The notes beneath the pieces are model-generated. The model was not told the origin of the DNA. It made no database searches and worked only from the letters and a program-made list of their open reading frames with translations. Shown piece by piece: positions 10,417 to 23,498 of a DNA stretch of 64,000 nt; positions within the stretch are counted from its first letter, which is position 1; each line of letters starts with the position of its first letter. Source of the DNA: Mikania micrantha (Eukaryota > Streptophyta > Magnoliopsida > Asterales > Asteraceae); NCBI GenBank assembly GCA_009363875.1, contig CM018680.1, forward strand, positions 17,493,608 through 17,557,607. Direction: 5' to 3'. A program made the translations under genes and the position numbers.

Positions 10417-13400
10417 ATGGCCGACAATTCAGTTTACCGCCAAGTCCCTGACGAGTGCTGCGAAAGTGTCACGGTTGTGGAGGTGGTGTCTTTTCCTGAA
10501 TTGAAACCTGGCTGTGGAGAACAGAAAGAATTCAATGTAAGTTTTAAATTTTCATTTCATACAACATGTGTTTTTGTATTTGAGTCTGGAGTCCGACTTC
10601 CCCAGATATGCTAGTACTAAGATGTTTCTATATCTCATCATTCTCAGACCTAAAAAATAACTATGATACGAGTTAGATTTTATTGATATGGTTCATATGT
10701 ATATACATGTGTCTGTATATGCGTATGCAATTATATGCGTAATTATTAAATCCAAAAGTAAGCATGATTTCGAGTTATATGCATCTGTATATGAAAATTG
10801 AATATTCTGCATGTTAATTAATAGAGATTTTTGTATAACTATTTTGGGAGGCAAAACAATTTTTATATATGTAAGTCTAAAACCAATTGAAACTAGCATA
10901 ATTCCGCATGTGAAACACAGTAACCAACTTTTATAATTTTGAGCTTTTTTGGCATATAATTTAGTAATTATCTGTATTAAAATATTACTACATTTAATAA
11001 AAATCAAAATAAACGATTTTTTTCCTTCTTTTTATATTTTAATATAAGCATTATCAAATATAAGTTTTATAAAAAATGTTTGCATAATAATTTTGGTTGC
11101 CACTATATTCCTAATGTTACATCTCTATCTGGGGTTCACATTAGAGTATCAAGCTATGTTTATCTAGTTTTATCATATTGGATTTTAACATAGAGCAAAC
11201 TATAATTTTAATATAAATATTATCTAGGGAAAAATGCTATAGAAACATAATCAACTTTTGATTTTTTTCCAATTAAATCACTGGAACTTTGTTTTGTTTC
11301 AATTAGGTAACTTAAGTTTGATTTATGTTCTAATACTAGATAAAAAAACCTGGATAACAGGTAATCTTGATTCGTTTTGGCTTTATAAGTGAATTTTTAG
11401 ATGATTTTAGGATCCGTTTGAAGGTTTTAGACGTATTTTAGTCTCATTTGGACATTTTGTTTTTTTTTTCTAATCAACTAAATACTTTTAAATTTTTTTA
11501 AAAAATTCACTAATTTTTTAATTTTTTTAAAATTTTTGCAATTTTAAAAGTATTTTGAAATTTTTTTTCAAAATTCATGTTATTTTACAATAAAAATAAA
11601 AAATGAAAATAAAAAAATTATGGTTACAAGCTATATAAGTCACATATCTAAGATTGAAACATAAAAATAAACTTAAGTTATCATATTGAAACAAAACAAA
11701 GTTTCAGTGACTTGATTAGAACAAAATTAAAACTTGGTTATGTTTCTACAAAATTAACCCTATTATCAAAAATAAGTTTTATAAAAATGTTTGCATGATA
11801 ATTTTTGTTTCCACTGTATTCCTAATGTTACATCTCTATGTAGGTTTACATTAGAGTATCAAGCTATGTTTATCTAATTTTATCATGTTGGATTTCCACT
11901 TTAGAGCAAACTAAGCTTTTTGTGACAACTGCAGTCTTGCAATGAAGATGATGTTCATGAAGGGAAGGCACACGAGCTGAAGGAAAAGATTGAAGAGGAC
12001 AAAGAGAAAATTAAGGAGAAAATTGAAGAAATCAAAGAGAAAATTGAAGAAAAAGTGGATGAGGCCAGATATAAAAAGGAAGAACTCAAGGAAAAGATAG
12101 AGTGTGAGGTGGAAGAGGCGAAAGAGGAAGTCAAAGAAAAAGAATATGAAGCCAATTATAAAAACAAACAGCACAAGGAAGAGGTAAAAGAAGAAGTAGA
12201 GGAGATAAAGTATAAAATAAAAGAATTCAAAGAGGACGTTGAGTGTAATGTAGAAGAGATAAAAGAAAAAATTGAAGAGAAACTTGAAGAGGCTAAAGAA
12301 AAAATTGAGGACAAAGTCGAGGAGAGCAAGTATAAAAAAGAGAAACTAGAGGAAAAGATAAAGTGTGAGGTGGAAGAAGCCAAAGAGGAACTCAAAGAAA
12401 AAGAATATGAAGCCAAGTATAAAAACGAAAAACATAAGGAAGAGCTAAAGGAAGAAGTGGAGGAGGTAAAGTATAAAATAGAAGAATTCAAGGAGGATGT
12501 TGAGTTTAAAGTAGAAGAGAGCAAAGAAAAAATTGAACGGAAACTTGAAGAGGCTAAAGAAAAAATTGAGGACAAAGTTGAGGAGAGCAAGTATAAAAAA
12601 GAGAAACTAGAGGAAAAGATAGAGTGTGAGGTGGAAGAGGCCAAAGAGGAACTCAAAGAAAGAGAATATGAGGCCAAGTATAAAAATAAACAACACAAGG
12701 AAGAGCTAAAGGAAGAAGTAGAGGAGGTAAAGTATAAAATAAAAGAATTCAAGGAGGATGTTGAGTGTAAAGTAGAAGAGGAAAAAGAAAAAATTGAGGA
12801 GAAACTTGAAGAAATTAAAGAAAAAATTGAGGATAAAGTTGAAGAGAGCAAGTACAAAGAAGAGGAACTAGAAGAAAAGATAGAGTGTGAAATTGAAAAG
12901 GCTAAAGAAAAAATCAAAGAAAAAGAATATGTGGCCAATGAAGAAATAGAGGAGGCTAAATACAAAATCGAAGAATTTAAGGAGAAGGTTGATTGTAAGG
13001 CAGAAGAGGAAAAAAAGAAAATTGAGGAAAAACTAGAAGATCTCAAAGAAAAAATAGAGGAGAAAGTAGAGGAAGGTAAACATAAGGAAGAGCAACTTAA
13101 GGAAAAAATTGAGTGCGAAGTAGAAGAAGCAAAAAAAGAAATCAAGGAAAAAGAATATGAAGCCAAGCATAAAAATGAAATGCACAAAGAAAAACTAAAG
13201 GAAAAAGTAGAGGAGATAAAATATAGAATTGATGAATTCGGTGAGAAAGTAGAGTGTGAAGTAGAACATGAGAAGGAGAAAATAGAGGAGAAGATCGATG
13301 ATCTCAAAGAAAAAGTTAAAGAAAAAGTAGAGGAGGGCAAGTACAAAAAGGAGGAATTTAAAGAAAAGATCAAGTGTGAGGTAGAAGAAGCCAGAGAGGA

Positions 13401-14220
13401 AATCAATGAAAAGAAGTTCGAGGCAAGCTACGAAAAGGAAGAATTAAAGGAAAAATTGAAGGACGAAGTAAAAGAGGCTAAATATAAGATTGAAGAATTC
13501 AAGGACAAAGTTGAATATAAAGTGGAAGAACTCAAAGAAAAGATTGAATGTGAAGTAGAAGTAGATAAAGCAAAAACTGAGATGAAAATAGAAGAACTCA
13601 AAGAAAAAGCAGAGTGTGAAGAAGAAGAGGCTAAAGAGAAAATCAAAGAAAAAGAATATGAGGTTAAGCACAAAGAGGAAAAACTTAAAAAGGAACTCAA
13701 GGAGGAGATAAAGGAGGCTAAGTATAAAGAGGAAGAACACAAAGAAAATATTGAGTGCAAAATAGAAGAGGATAAAGAGAACATTAAGGAGAAGATAGAA
13801 GAACTCAAAGAAAAATTTGAGCATAAAATAGGAGAGCTGAAAGAAAATTTTGAGGAAGTCAAAACAAATGTCGTAGAAGGTTTTGAGGAGCACAAGGAGA
13901 AGAAAGAAGTAGAGAAAGAAAAGAAAGAACTTGACAATATAATGAAGCATGAGGAAGAAGCTTGTGTCACAGTGAATCAATATGAGGAAGCTATTGTTCA
14001 ACTTTCAGAGTCGAGTTGTGAACCAGAAGAGAAAAAGGTATTCATTGAGGAAGAATGTGTTATTGCTCCACCACAACATCTTGTAGTTTCCAAAAAAGAG
14101 CATGTCACTGTTGACGTTGAACATAAGGAGAAAAAAGGTATCTTTGATAAGATTAAGGAAAAGCTTCATGTGCATCATAATTCTAAGAGTGAAGAAAAGA
14201 AGGAAAAGGTTCATTACTAA
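10417..14220 (+). CDS. Lys/Glu-rich repeat protein with a C-terminal dehydrin K-segment (two exons)
   Basis: Exon 1 is 10417-10536 (40 codons, MADNSVYRQVPDECC...) and ends at GTAAG. Exon 2 is 11935-14220, after CTGCAG. Both junctions are phase 0, giving 801 residues. Exon 2 is about 90% Lys/Glu-rich helix-forming sequence in 11-residue-like steps (KEKIEEKLEEA), built from 87-residue tandem repeats with regular Cys (KIECEVEEAK). The end holds EKKGIFDKIKEKLHVHH (about 772-788), a clear match to the dehydrin K-segment, which binds membranes during dehydration. There is no poly-Ser or Y-segment, and the repeats look more like group-3 LEA proteins. No signal peptide or membrane segment is seen. 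A role in desiccation or cold protection is inference. The long Ser-rich frames on the other strand are shadows. Codon reading and splice sites make the gene call strong; the family name is less sure. Confidence 0.85.
11051..11219 (+). repeat. Intron tandem duplication, copy 1 (copy 2 at 11763-11913)
   Basis: The stretch TTATCAAATATAAG through GAGCAAACTATA recurs at 11763-11913 with roughly 90% identity. The second copy reaches to about 20 bases before the splice acceptor. A MITE sits exactly between the two copies. Confidence 0.75.
11225..11762. mobile_element. MITE in the intron of the K-segment gene
   Basis: Ends TAGGGAAAAATGCTATAGAA and, reverse-complemented from the right, TAGGGTTAATTTTGTAGAA; the inverted similarity runs for about 75 bp. 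The flanks are TTATC on both sides (11220-11224, 11763-11767), a 5-bp target duplication. No coding capacity. The superfamily is unclear. Confidence 0.7.
12058..13329 (+). repeat. In-frame 261-bp coding tandem repeats
   Basis: Units start at 12058, 12319, 12580 and 12841, spaced exactly 261 bp (87 codons), each opening with (E/D)E(S/A)KYK-like residues. The fourth unit is 33 bp shorter; a fifth full-length unit starts at 13069. Units 2 and 3 are almost identical in DNA, which points to recent unequal crossing-over. After 13330 the pattern continues in decayed form. Confidence 0.9.
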
Positions 14221-14364
14221 AGTAAAAAGATTTTCAGTTTGGTTTGCAAGGGATTGTGGCTTTATGATATTTATTGTGCTTGTTATTTGAAATTTTAATT
14301 CTACATTCTTATGTTCATAGGTAAGAGTTTCTTTTATGTATGTTGTTTCTGATTTATGTTGAAT

Positions 14365-14370
14365 AATAAA
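14365..14370 (+). terminator. Polyadenylation signal AATAAA
   Basis: AATAAA lies about 145 bp after the stop codon of the K-segment gene, followed by T/G-rich sequence. The stretch from 14400 to 14982 is AT-rich and I see nothing else in it. Confidence 0.5.
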
Positions 14371-14982
14371 GTTTGTAATATCTTGTGCTGAAAACATTTT
14401 GAGTTTGCATATTAGAAATTGGTTGAAGATATATATATTTTCCTCTATTCAAGTTTTCATAACTTTTGCATGATTTCATGAAATATTTAAATTGAATTTT
14501 GATGGTATTGTTTCATAGTTTTACCCTTTTGGTTTTAAAACCTCAATAAGTTTTTATACAATGTGCTTTTTCTTATAAAATCTATATCATATAACTCGTC
14601 ACACTTTTATCTTTAATTTTGTTATAATTTCAATAATAATTTTTAATTTTTTTAAATTTCCATATTTACAATAATGTCATTTAACTTATAAAATTAACAA
14701 TCATACAACATATAAAAATTATTATGGGTATATAACATTAATGTAAGTATTTGTTTACATTGGTGTAATGAGAGACTTTTGTGCTATCTTAATATGTTAT
14801 GCTTTATTGCCTTAATGTAAATAATGTTTTTTTATGTTGTAAATGATTATTTATTTTATAAGTTGCGTTACATTAATGCTTTATTACATTGATCTAAAAT
14901 AACTAAAAAATAATTACTGAAACTATAACCAAATCAAAAACAAAAATATGACGAGTTTGATGTAATTTTTTATATAGAAAAA

Positions 14983-15010
14983 CTAGTTGAGTAACCCGTG
15001 TAACACACGG
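14983..15010 (-). other. Helitron 3' terminus (hairpin + CTAG)
   Basis: Minus strand: a 6-bp stem CCGTGT/ACACGG, a spacer GTTACTCAA and the terminal CTAG, followed by T outside. This is the rolling-circle termination signal. The short Helitron ending at 41525 carries a closely similar hairpin. Confidence 0.85.
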
Positions 15011-15270
15011 TTTGAATTAAAGTTAAGATGGAAATAAAAAAAAAAGATTTTAATATAATTATATAATTAAAATCGACGTATTACACTATGATTACAATCA
15101 TTAGATATACATAAAAATAAATTGTGAAAGCATGATTTCAAATTATATAAATGATATGCATTGAAACATGTAAATACAGAAGTCAGCCATTTATAAGAAA
15201 CTTGAGCATATAAAGTTATATATCACACAAAACATACTAAATTATAAATAAGAAAGTTACAAAAATTTGT

Positions 15271-18200
15271 TCATAAGTTTTCAAATATTTCAGTGTATAC
15301 AACGTTTGTTGTTGTATTTGAAAATTTTCCCTCTTTATCTAAAATTAGAAGCTTTAATCCATCTCTGCTTTTCACTCTGAATAATGCAACATATAGTTGA
15401 CCATGTGTAAAAACCGGATCTTTTAAATACAACCCAACTTTTGATAATGATTGTCCTTGACTTTTGTTGATTGACATCGCGAAACATACAGAGAGTGGGA
15501 ATTGTCTTCTTGTAAATTTAAAAGGGATCTTTTTATCAGACGGTTTCAAATTAATTCGAGGTATAAACGTTTGAGTCCCAATATTTGTTCCTGAAATGAT
15601 TTCTGCTTCAACAACTCGATTACCAAGTTTTATCACTTGCAATCTTGTTCCGTTACATAAGCCATTTTTCTGATCAATATTTCTCAGCAACATAACCGGA
15701 ACACCAACTTTTAAAATCAATTTGTGGTTCGATAGTCCTGATAGTTTAATTGTATTCAGAAACTCTGGTGAGCATAAACTTTGATCAAAAGTATCACTAA
15801 CACCGTCAGACTGACAAATGCTACCGGAACTGAGGTATTCCATCTCATCACCTGGAAACAACGACATCAAGCGATCGTTAATACCTTCAACGACTTCATT
15901 CTTCGGTGCCCATATTGCTCTCTCTTGAAAAAATTCGGGTTCTTGAAATTTTGAAGAAATGAAGGATAAACAAAGTCAATCAAATCAGAAATAGGATCGA
16001 ATGAATCTGCAATGAGAAGATCATTTGGTACCTCAATAAGTCCCTCACCATTATTTAAACCACCAACTTTTCCTTCCCCAATATCAAGAAGCCACTCTGC
16101 AAATTTCTTTGTCTTCTCTAGTTCATATGCATCATATCCGGGAGTTAATCTAATGTTTTTGGTTAATCTTAATACCTTGCATTTTGACCAAATGTATGAG
16201 GAACTTAGTGACGCACTCACAATGTCATGCCTGCTACCATGGGATACAACAGGAAGAATTTGTCTAAAATCACCTCCAAAAACCACGACTTTACCTCCAA
16301 ACAGATTTGTTTGATTTTCAAGAGAATCACAACTCAAAATGTCTTGCAAAGTTCTGTCTAACGCCTCAAAAGCATGCTTATGAACCATTGGTGCTTCATC
16401 CCAAATAATCAATTCTGTTTTTTTCATCAATTGGGCAAGATCGCTATCCGGTTTTATGTAACACATAGAATCCTCGTTCAAATTTAAAGGAATTGAAAAC
16501 CTTGAATGTGATGTCCGACCTCCGGCTAATAACAATGAAGCAATACCACTTGAAGCAACATTTAAGACAATCTGACCCTTTGATCTTATAGCAGCCGATA
16601 ATGTCTTCCACAAGAATGTTTTTCCAGTTCCTCCATATCCATACACAAAAAAGACACCTCCTTTTTTTTCTTGTATAGCATTCATTATATTGTTAAAAAC
16701 AGATTGTTGCTCTTGTGTTAATGAATTGAAAAGAATATCATATTCAGTTTGTAAAATTTGTGTATCATAAGAGAGCTCCTCATTGACCAACGAATTGTTT
16801 GCAGAAGATACACACTCAGCATCAGGAAAAGGCATGGTCGTGAAGTCTCGCAGTGTGGAATTATTCCAAACCAAATATTTCTCGATCTCAATCAAAGCCA
16901 AGTTCTTTATTTGATCTTCGGTAAGTGACAACCCTAATGCACGTAAAAAACAAAAAATGCTAAAAGATTATGTTTAAAAAAAATATAGTTGCATGTAAAT
17001 AATAAGAATTAATTTCATTCATATTTGTTTTACATACATAAAAAAAATATAAATGGTAGAAGAAGGTTATTCGGATGATTTTTTATTATTGATAATATTA
17101 AGTGTTGTAATGTTAGGTCACTTTTGTATACGGTATTACTAATTCTTAATTTATTTAGAGAACAAATTATTCAACTATTATCAAAATATGACCATATATT
17201 TAATTAACATTATAATACTTTGAGTTATAATGATTTAAAAAGTTGCAAATATATACTCTCAAATTTGTACAAAAACTTTAATAGTTAATGTAAAAAAACT
17301 GAATATAAATATTTAATAAGTTTTAAATTAATAACATACATGGGTACTTTAAAAGTTTTTGTTGCCTATAAAGAATGTCATCTGATAAATATTTACATGT
17401 ATTCTCCCACACAAAATCAGGTCTGGAAAGGCTATTAGACATTAGCATTATTGCAAATAAACTTCTAATATAATAACCAGTTCCAGAATGACTCGCTTCT
17501 TGAATAGCTTCAATATACTCAATGTCATCATCTAACAGTCCCATAGCATAACATGCATCTCGAAATGTAGGACATTTAAGTCCATTCACTGTTAGAATAT
17601 CATCAAATGATTTTGGTCCTTTCACTTTGTTCAACAGATTTCTTAAAAAATAAGCTTCACCAAGTGAAGGAGGAACCGAATGAATTCTACCAATTGAAAA
17701 TCCTTTTTTCCTTGGTTCCCAACATCTGTCTTTGGATTTCCACACAAATTGTTTGGGGAATTCAACATATGTAAGTAACCTTGCAGATTCATAAGTTTCA
17801 TTACACTTCATCCAGGACAGGAACATTGAAGAAGCAACAGAAGACTTGCTAAGAACACTGTCAGTATCATCCTCTGCACCATATACAATTTGTTGTTGAC
17901 CAGGTAGATGGAACGGAAGCCTCATAACAGAAGGAGTTCTATAATGAATATCATATGAGAATATTCTCCATGATGCTTCACATGCAGATATATACATGAA
18001 ATCCCTTGATCACATCAACAGGTTCATCTTGATCATTTGTTGCTGTAGAATCAAATAAAGAGATAGTATCTCTATGAGGTCCTTTGTTGATGTATTTAAA
18101 CAAATATTTTATGGATCCTGCTTGATTGTACCACTCAACATTTATATGAGCCTGATATCGTTTTAGCATAACTTTGTTATATGCAACAACACTTCTATTG

Positions 18201-20395
18201 TCCAACTTCACTCCTGACTTTTCAACGTAATAACCAGAATCGCTTCTCTTATATATGGGAAAGCCACCATAATCAACAGATGTATGATTGTAAAACTTCT
18301 TCGGAAATTTTTTGGAACACTTTCTATCTATCATGCATGGACAATTCATATTATCTGCACCACAAGGACCATGAATCATGAACTCGCGTACAAGTGAGTA
18401 CAACTCAGGATCAACACTTTTATCAGGGATCTCAGCAGAAATAAATTGACCAATATGGTCAACAGTAGGACACTTGTGGTCAGTGTCCATAAACAAACAT
18501 ATATGAGTATGCGGCAATTCACGTTTTTGAAACTCTACAGTATAGACCACTGTACATACAGTTTAAACAAATGTTAAATTAGAAGTTATGAAATAGAATT
18601 ATACAAAAAATAAAATAAAACCAAATATAAAAAGTATAAATTTTTTTTGAACTTTAGTAAATAAATATGATAAAATGTTTCGGTTTGAGTGGGTAAAATA
18701 AAGTGCCTCCTTGAACCTTTCCAAGTAATGAATTATCCTTCAGATCTTTAATGATTGAATCAAGCTTTATCTTGAAAATTCTACATAAAATATCAGGTCT
18801 GTCTTCAGGGCTTACGTTTGTGTCTTTGAGAAACCTTTTAACTTCGACCATTTTGGATTACATGTTATTGTAATGAAAAAATCTGGATATCCAAACCACT
18901 TACAAAGACTCATAGCATCCAAGTAATTTTGCATCATGTATCGAGCACCTCCGGTAAATGAAGAAGGTAGTATAACACGTTGGCCGACATTAGACACTTC
19001 TAAGGTTCCTTGATTCTGAACATTTCGAAGGTTTTCGTAAGACTCACATCTTAGAATTTTTTGTTGCTTACGTATGAAGTAAAGTCTTTCGCTTTCAATC
19101 ATCGTGTATGCATCAACCAAAAAATGTTGAAAAAGTCTTCTTGAATTTAGAATAAATGAGAAATTGTTCAATCTGTCTTGTATTCTGTATGCAAAAAATT
19201 CTCTCATTGTACAGTTTGACCGGATGGTTTTGCTCAAAGATGTTGCAATTTTGTGAGGGATGTCAACTCTGTAACCATCATCACCGTAAGGGAATAACAA
19301 TGGATACTGAAGAGCAAGATATGATGGATGCAGTTCACTTATTCGTTGAAGACTGCCTGATTTGTTTTTCACAACAATATCCCGATTATCAAACGCATCA
19401 CCGATGTCTCCAACAATTAAAGCAGCAACTTCTGAAGCTGTTGGTAGATTGTAAGTTCTACCATCTTTTTGCCTTTTTTCCAATTAGACGAAGCTTTAGG
19501 TCAACATGAGGATTTTCATCAAAACAATCTCTCACCATTCGATAACACTTCACGAGTTTGTTATGTGAATCTAGCATAAGCTTCAAGTCATTGATAATTT
19601 GAATATCAATTGTATCTAAAGTTGTTGATCCACCTTTTGATTCTCTGTTAAAAGTTAAAATATGAATATGTTAAAAAATCAATATTATAAAATTTTATAA
19701 TTTTTTCCATTCATTTACTAATAATTAACATATATCATAAAATCAAGAAACACTTATATTACGTCTTCTGTTCCTTTATCAAATTAAAAAGTATCACGTA
19801 GATGTAGATAACAAAATATTTATAAAATGAATATATATGTTATAATAAAAATAATGATAAATAAGTCTTAAAACTTAATTTATCATATATTTATATAAAA
19901 TTTAGTAAATCATATAGTAAATTGTAATCTAAAGAAGGCTGTTGATAATGATAAAGAGAAGTACCAATAACATCATTTTGTGTTAATTTGTAATGTTATA
20001 AACTATTTAAAAAATGTATAAGTAAAACTTAGGTGAGTATGATGTGGGTGATTCAATTAAGTGTGGTTTAAACATTTTTATATGAGGGTTGTAATTTGAG
20101 AGACACATAAATTTCAATTTTTAAGGTTGAACACATACGTATTTTAAAATTATTAAAATTCAAAGAAATTGAAAAAAAATACAGATAAACGTACACGTAC
20201 CCGCAAACACTTCTTCTATTTGAGACTTCATTGTTGGTGTCATAAATGTATAGTTGCGAAAATCTTGGTTTTTCTCCAGTTGCAGGTAGGAGACTTCCCA
20301 TTTGATGATAATTTTGACCACTTAATCTAAAAATAAACGGAGCCTTGCCTTTATTAATTGATGAATCAATTTTTCCACCCATGGAGGTAAAGGAG
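15271..20395 (-). pseudogene. Helitron Rep/helicase (RepHel), C-terminal part
   Basis: Rolling-circle replication protein with a Pif1-type helicase. Exons on the minus strand: about 20395-20204, 19655-18700, 18550-17330 and 16931-15271. Visible motifs: Helitron-like N-domain at 19480-18850; HUH motif LPHTHICLFM near 18510; Tyr motif KYLFKYINKG near 18090; Walker A GYGGTGKT near 16640; Walker B IIWDEAP near 16410; GGDFRQILPV near 16260; INKSQGQSL near 15460. Lesions: an extra A in a homopolymer near 19478; a one-base loss near 18850; an about 14-base loss near 18000; a one-base loss near 15950; and VALFRVKS where VALSRVKS is usual. The first exon is cut at 20395 by an LTR whose target duplication is AGGAG. 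Product function is therefore lost. Confidence 0.9.
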
Positions 20396-20573
20396 TGTGA
20401 GGCCCCGAAACCGGGAGACCCCACAGAGGTTGGTTTCGTCATAACACATAGCTCTTAAACTAAAAACTTTCAATATCATGCAGCGGAAATGTAAACATAG
20501 TTGATAAACAGAAATCAGTAAAGTGTCTGTATCAAAAACATATCGGCTTTGCCAAAACCAACGAATTCTCTAT

Positions 20574-23256
20574 TGTGACAATCCGACTTTTCGGATTAAC
20601 CTTGTTAACTGAAGATGGTGAGATCACAGGCCCAACAGAGCCAATGTAGGCCAATAGAGCCAAAGTAGGCCCAACAGAACTAATGAAGGCCCAATAAAGA
20701 CAAAGTAGGCCCAATAAGCCCAAGGGTGGCCCAGTAAGGCCAAGATAGGCCCAGTGAGCTTGATGTAGGCCCAATTTCAGTAATGAGGCCCAAATGGGTT
20801 AACTTAGCCCAATAGTATTTCAAATGGGTCAAATTAGTGACGATTTGGGATTTTGGTTCAACGTTGTTAAACGAAATGATGTGAAATCATTTAAAATCAA
20901 ACTAGAGGGATGGTAATTGATCAGAAGCAGTCTTAGAATGTTAAAAATTTCAGGGATTAAGTTGCAATTCAATAAAAGTCTAAATTTTGACTTTGAGAGT
21001 CAAAATTCGGCTATATGAGTGTGTAAATTCGAATTTCACTTCAATATGTAGTTATACCCGAATTAAACTAGTATTAATCATTTATTTAATGATGATTAAT
21101 ATATAGAATACGTTATTGAGGCATTATTCAGCAATTTAAGTCCAAAATGATATCAAAAGTTGTAACCGTCACATGGTTGCATCAAAACCGTGAAATTCGA
21201 CTTCAATCCTCACAATTGCACATTCCTACACCACAATCGGCACATTCAGAGTCATTATCATATATCAATTCGATCGGTGAAGCTTCAGTTCGAAGGATTG
21301 GATCGCGAGGGGGCCGAAACTAGGGCTTCTAAGTGAATTACATCAATCCGACAACAAAACAAGTAAGTAATTGTTTCTACACATCCTAAACTAGCCGACT
21401 AAGCTAACCCCTAGGTTTAATTCACGAATAAGCATCGAATTGTATGAGTTTAATATCTAGGGTTCATCATCTTTGAAGGTTTGGGGGTTTTAGTGTAAGC
21501 AAGTGTTAAAATCAAAATTTGTGGATACATTAGCTTCAGATGATTCCGATGTAAGTTTAACCTAAGTTAATTTCACCGAAACATTACGAATTAGTGGTGT
21601 TCGATTCTAGGGTTCTTGTCGTAAAAACGATTTGGGGATTTCATAGCAAACGAATTGGATAATCAAATTAATTGTTACAGAAAGTTTCGAGATGGGTTAC
21701 TGATCGAATACATAATGTCAATTTCATTTAATGATATTGAATTGGATGAGATTGAATTTTAGGGTTCATGAGCTCAAACGTTTTGGGATTTCGATCCAAA
21801 TGAATTAGATACGCAAATTAAATTACACAAGTAGGATCGAAATTATGTTTCTAATAAAAACCCTATGGTTTTAGGATTAGTCGGATTCGAATTCGTGGTC
21901 AATTGGGTGGATGTTGCTTCGGCTATAATATCAAATAGGAGTTGGACTGAAAGGGTGTTTAAAAGAATTTTATTTGGAGTTCTGTTGCGATACCCTAGCG
22001 GGCGAAGATGGTAGTGTGTGTGTGTTGCGTGTGAAGGGTCGCGGGTTCGAGCCAGGGGGTGGCCGGGTTTTTGGAAAAATACCATTTTTGGTATTTTTGA
22101 AATACTTTTCACATACGAACTCCGATTTAACCCGTTCAAGTTGCGTTGGAACCGTAACGGGAATACGAACACCTTGAAATAGTAAAATTCATATTTTAAT
22201 CCGAAAACGAAATCGCGTATAACCACGTTTAATTAAATAAAATCTTATAGGATTTTATTTAAACGATTTCAAAAGCCCACGTACTTTCGTATGCACATTC
22301 TTAACACTCTAGCATACGTATGTTGACACTTATGTGATTTCAAGCACAAAACAACATTCCAAATAACTTTAGGTTATTGTTTAAATCACAGATTCTTCGT
22401 AGGAGGACTGTTTACACGAGTTTAAGTGCGTTTGATCATTCTGCTAAAATCAAAGGTGAGTACACGGCCCCTTTCTTATTTTAAACTGTTTTGGGGGAGA
22501 AAACATGTGCAACAAACTCTTTTTAGATACATATCACTTGCATGAGTTAGCTGTTTACATTATGTGACAACATAGCAATTTGAAAGTCCTTACACACCTC
22601 GAACCGTTTAGTTTGCTGTAACGCAAAGCGTGGTAGTTGGAAATAGATCTATTAGGTTTGACAAACCTCACCTGGTAGATGGGATCTACGCAGGTGTTTG
22701 ACTGACCAAACACATTTTACTATTGTTGTGCTAGACAATAGTGGCAAGGCAAAAACATGCTATAGCATGGCAATTCGTCAGCTTCGGTGTCGATCACTTA
22801 TGTAAATAGTTTATATGACTAGCTATCATGACTGTGCATGTATGATTATGTTATCTACAATCTTGTTATTCAAACTGTTGTTTTGAACATTGTGAATGCT
22901 TAAAACCTGTGTTATGCACCAACCTTTGTGTTGACTTGATTTACATGTTTTCTCAGGACACTAAGGCGCGCGTTAAAGCTGGCATGGACTAGGAGATAGA
23001 GTCGCATGCATTTTAAACATTTTAGATATTTGGATTTTAAACATTTGAAAACTTTGTATTGTATTTTACATTTTACAATTGTTACTGGTTTTATAACGCT
23101 TCCGCACATTTTGAAAACTCTGATGTTATGTTTTAAAGACCAAAGTATGTTTTGAAATTCATATAGAGGTCTTCGCTATGTCTAATGATCTGAGATCCTG
23201 GTTTGTCACGTTCCCAAACGGTATGATTCCGTTAGTTGAAAATTGGGGGTGTGACA
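20574..23256 (+). repeat. Solo LTR of the chromovirus family seen at 54813-64000
   Basis: It starts TGTGACAATCCGAC and ends GGGGGTGTGACA. The 5 bases on each side are TCTAT (20569-20573, 23257-23261), a perfect target duplication. Its sequence matches the LTR at 54813-57455 in reverse orientation, for example the segment around ATAGATCTATT and CAAACACCTGCGTAGATCCC. Length 2683 bp. It lies inside the solo LTR at 20396-25498, so it is younger. Confidence 0.9.
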
Positions 23257-23498
23257 TCTATCTTGATGCCCCGAGCTCCATAACTTCTTTCGCCTTAGCC
23301 TTAACCTGACATACATGCTAAATCAAGTCAGCTTACGCTGGTGAGTTCTAGTTTTCATAAAACAACATCAAACATACTTAACATAACATCGTCCCGTACA
23401 CATAATCCATAACCTTAACACATAACATCGTGAACATCATCATTGTACATTCCACTGTCACCATACGACAGTGGGCTTATGCCGGCACAAGGCTCCAT

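Noticed and set aside
12156..13970. Long Ser/Phe-rich open frames on the minus strand
   Set aside because: They mirror the Lys/Glu-rich repeat gene: GAA and AAG read backwards give Ser, Phe and Leu codons. No start context, splice sites or independent domain.
18551..18851. 65-codon minus-strand frame as a separate small gene
   Set aside because: Its first half is RepHel sequence in the correct order (KRFLKDTNVSPEDRPDILC) and the rest reads into an intron.
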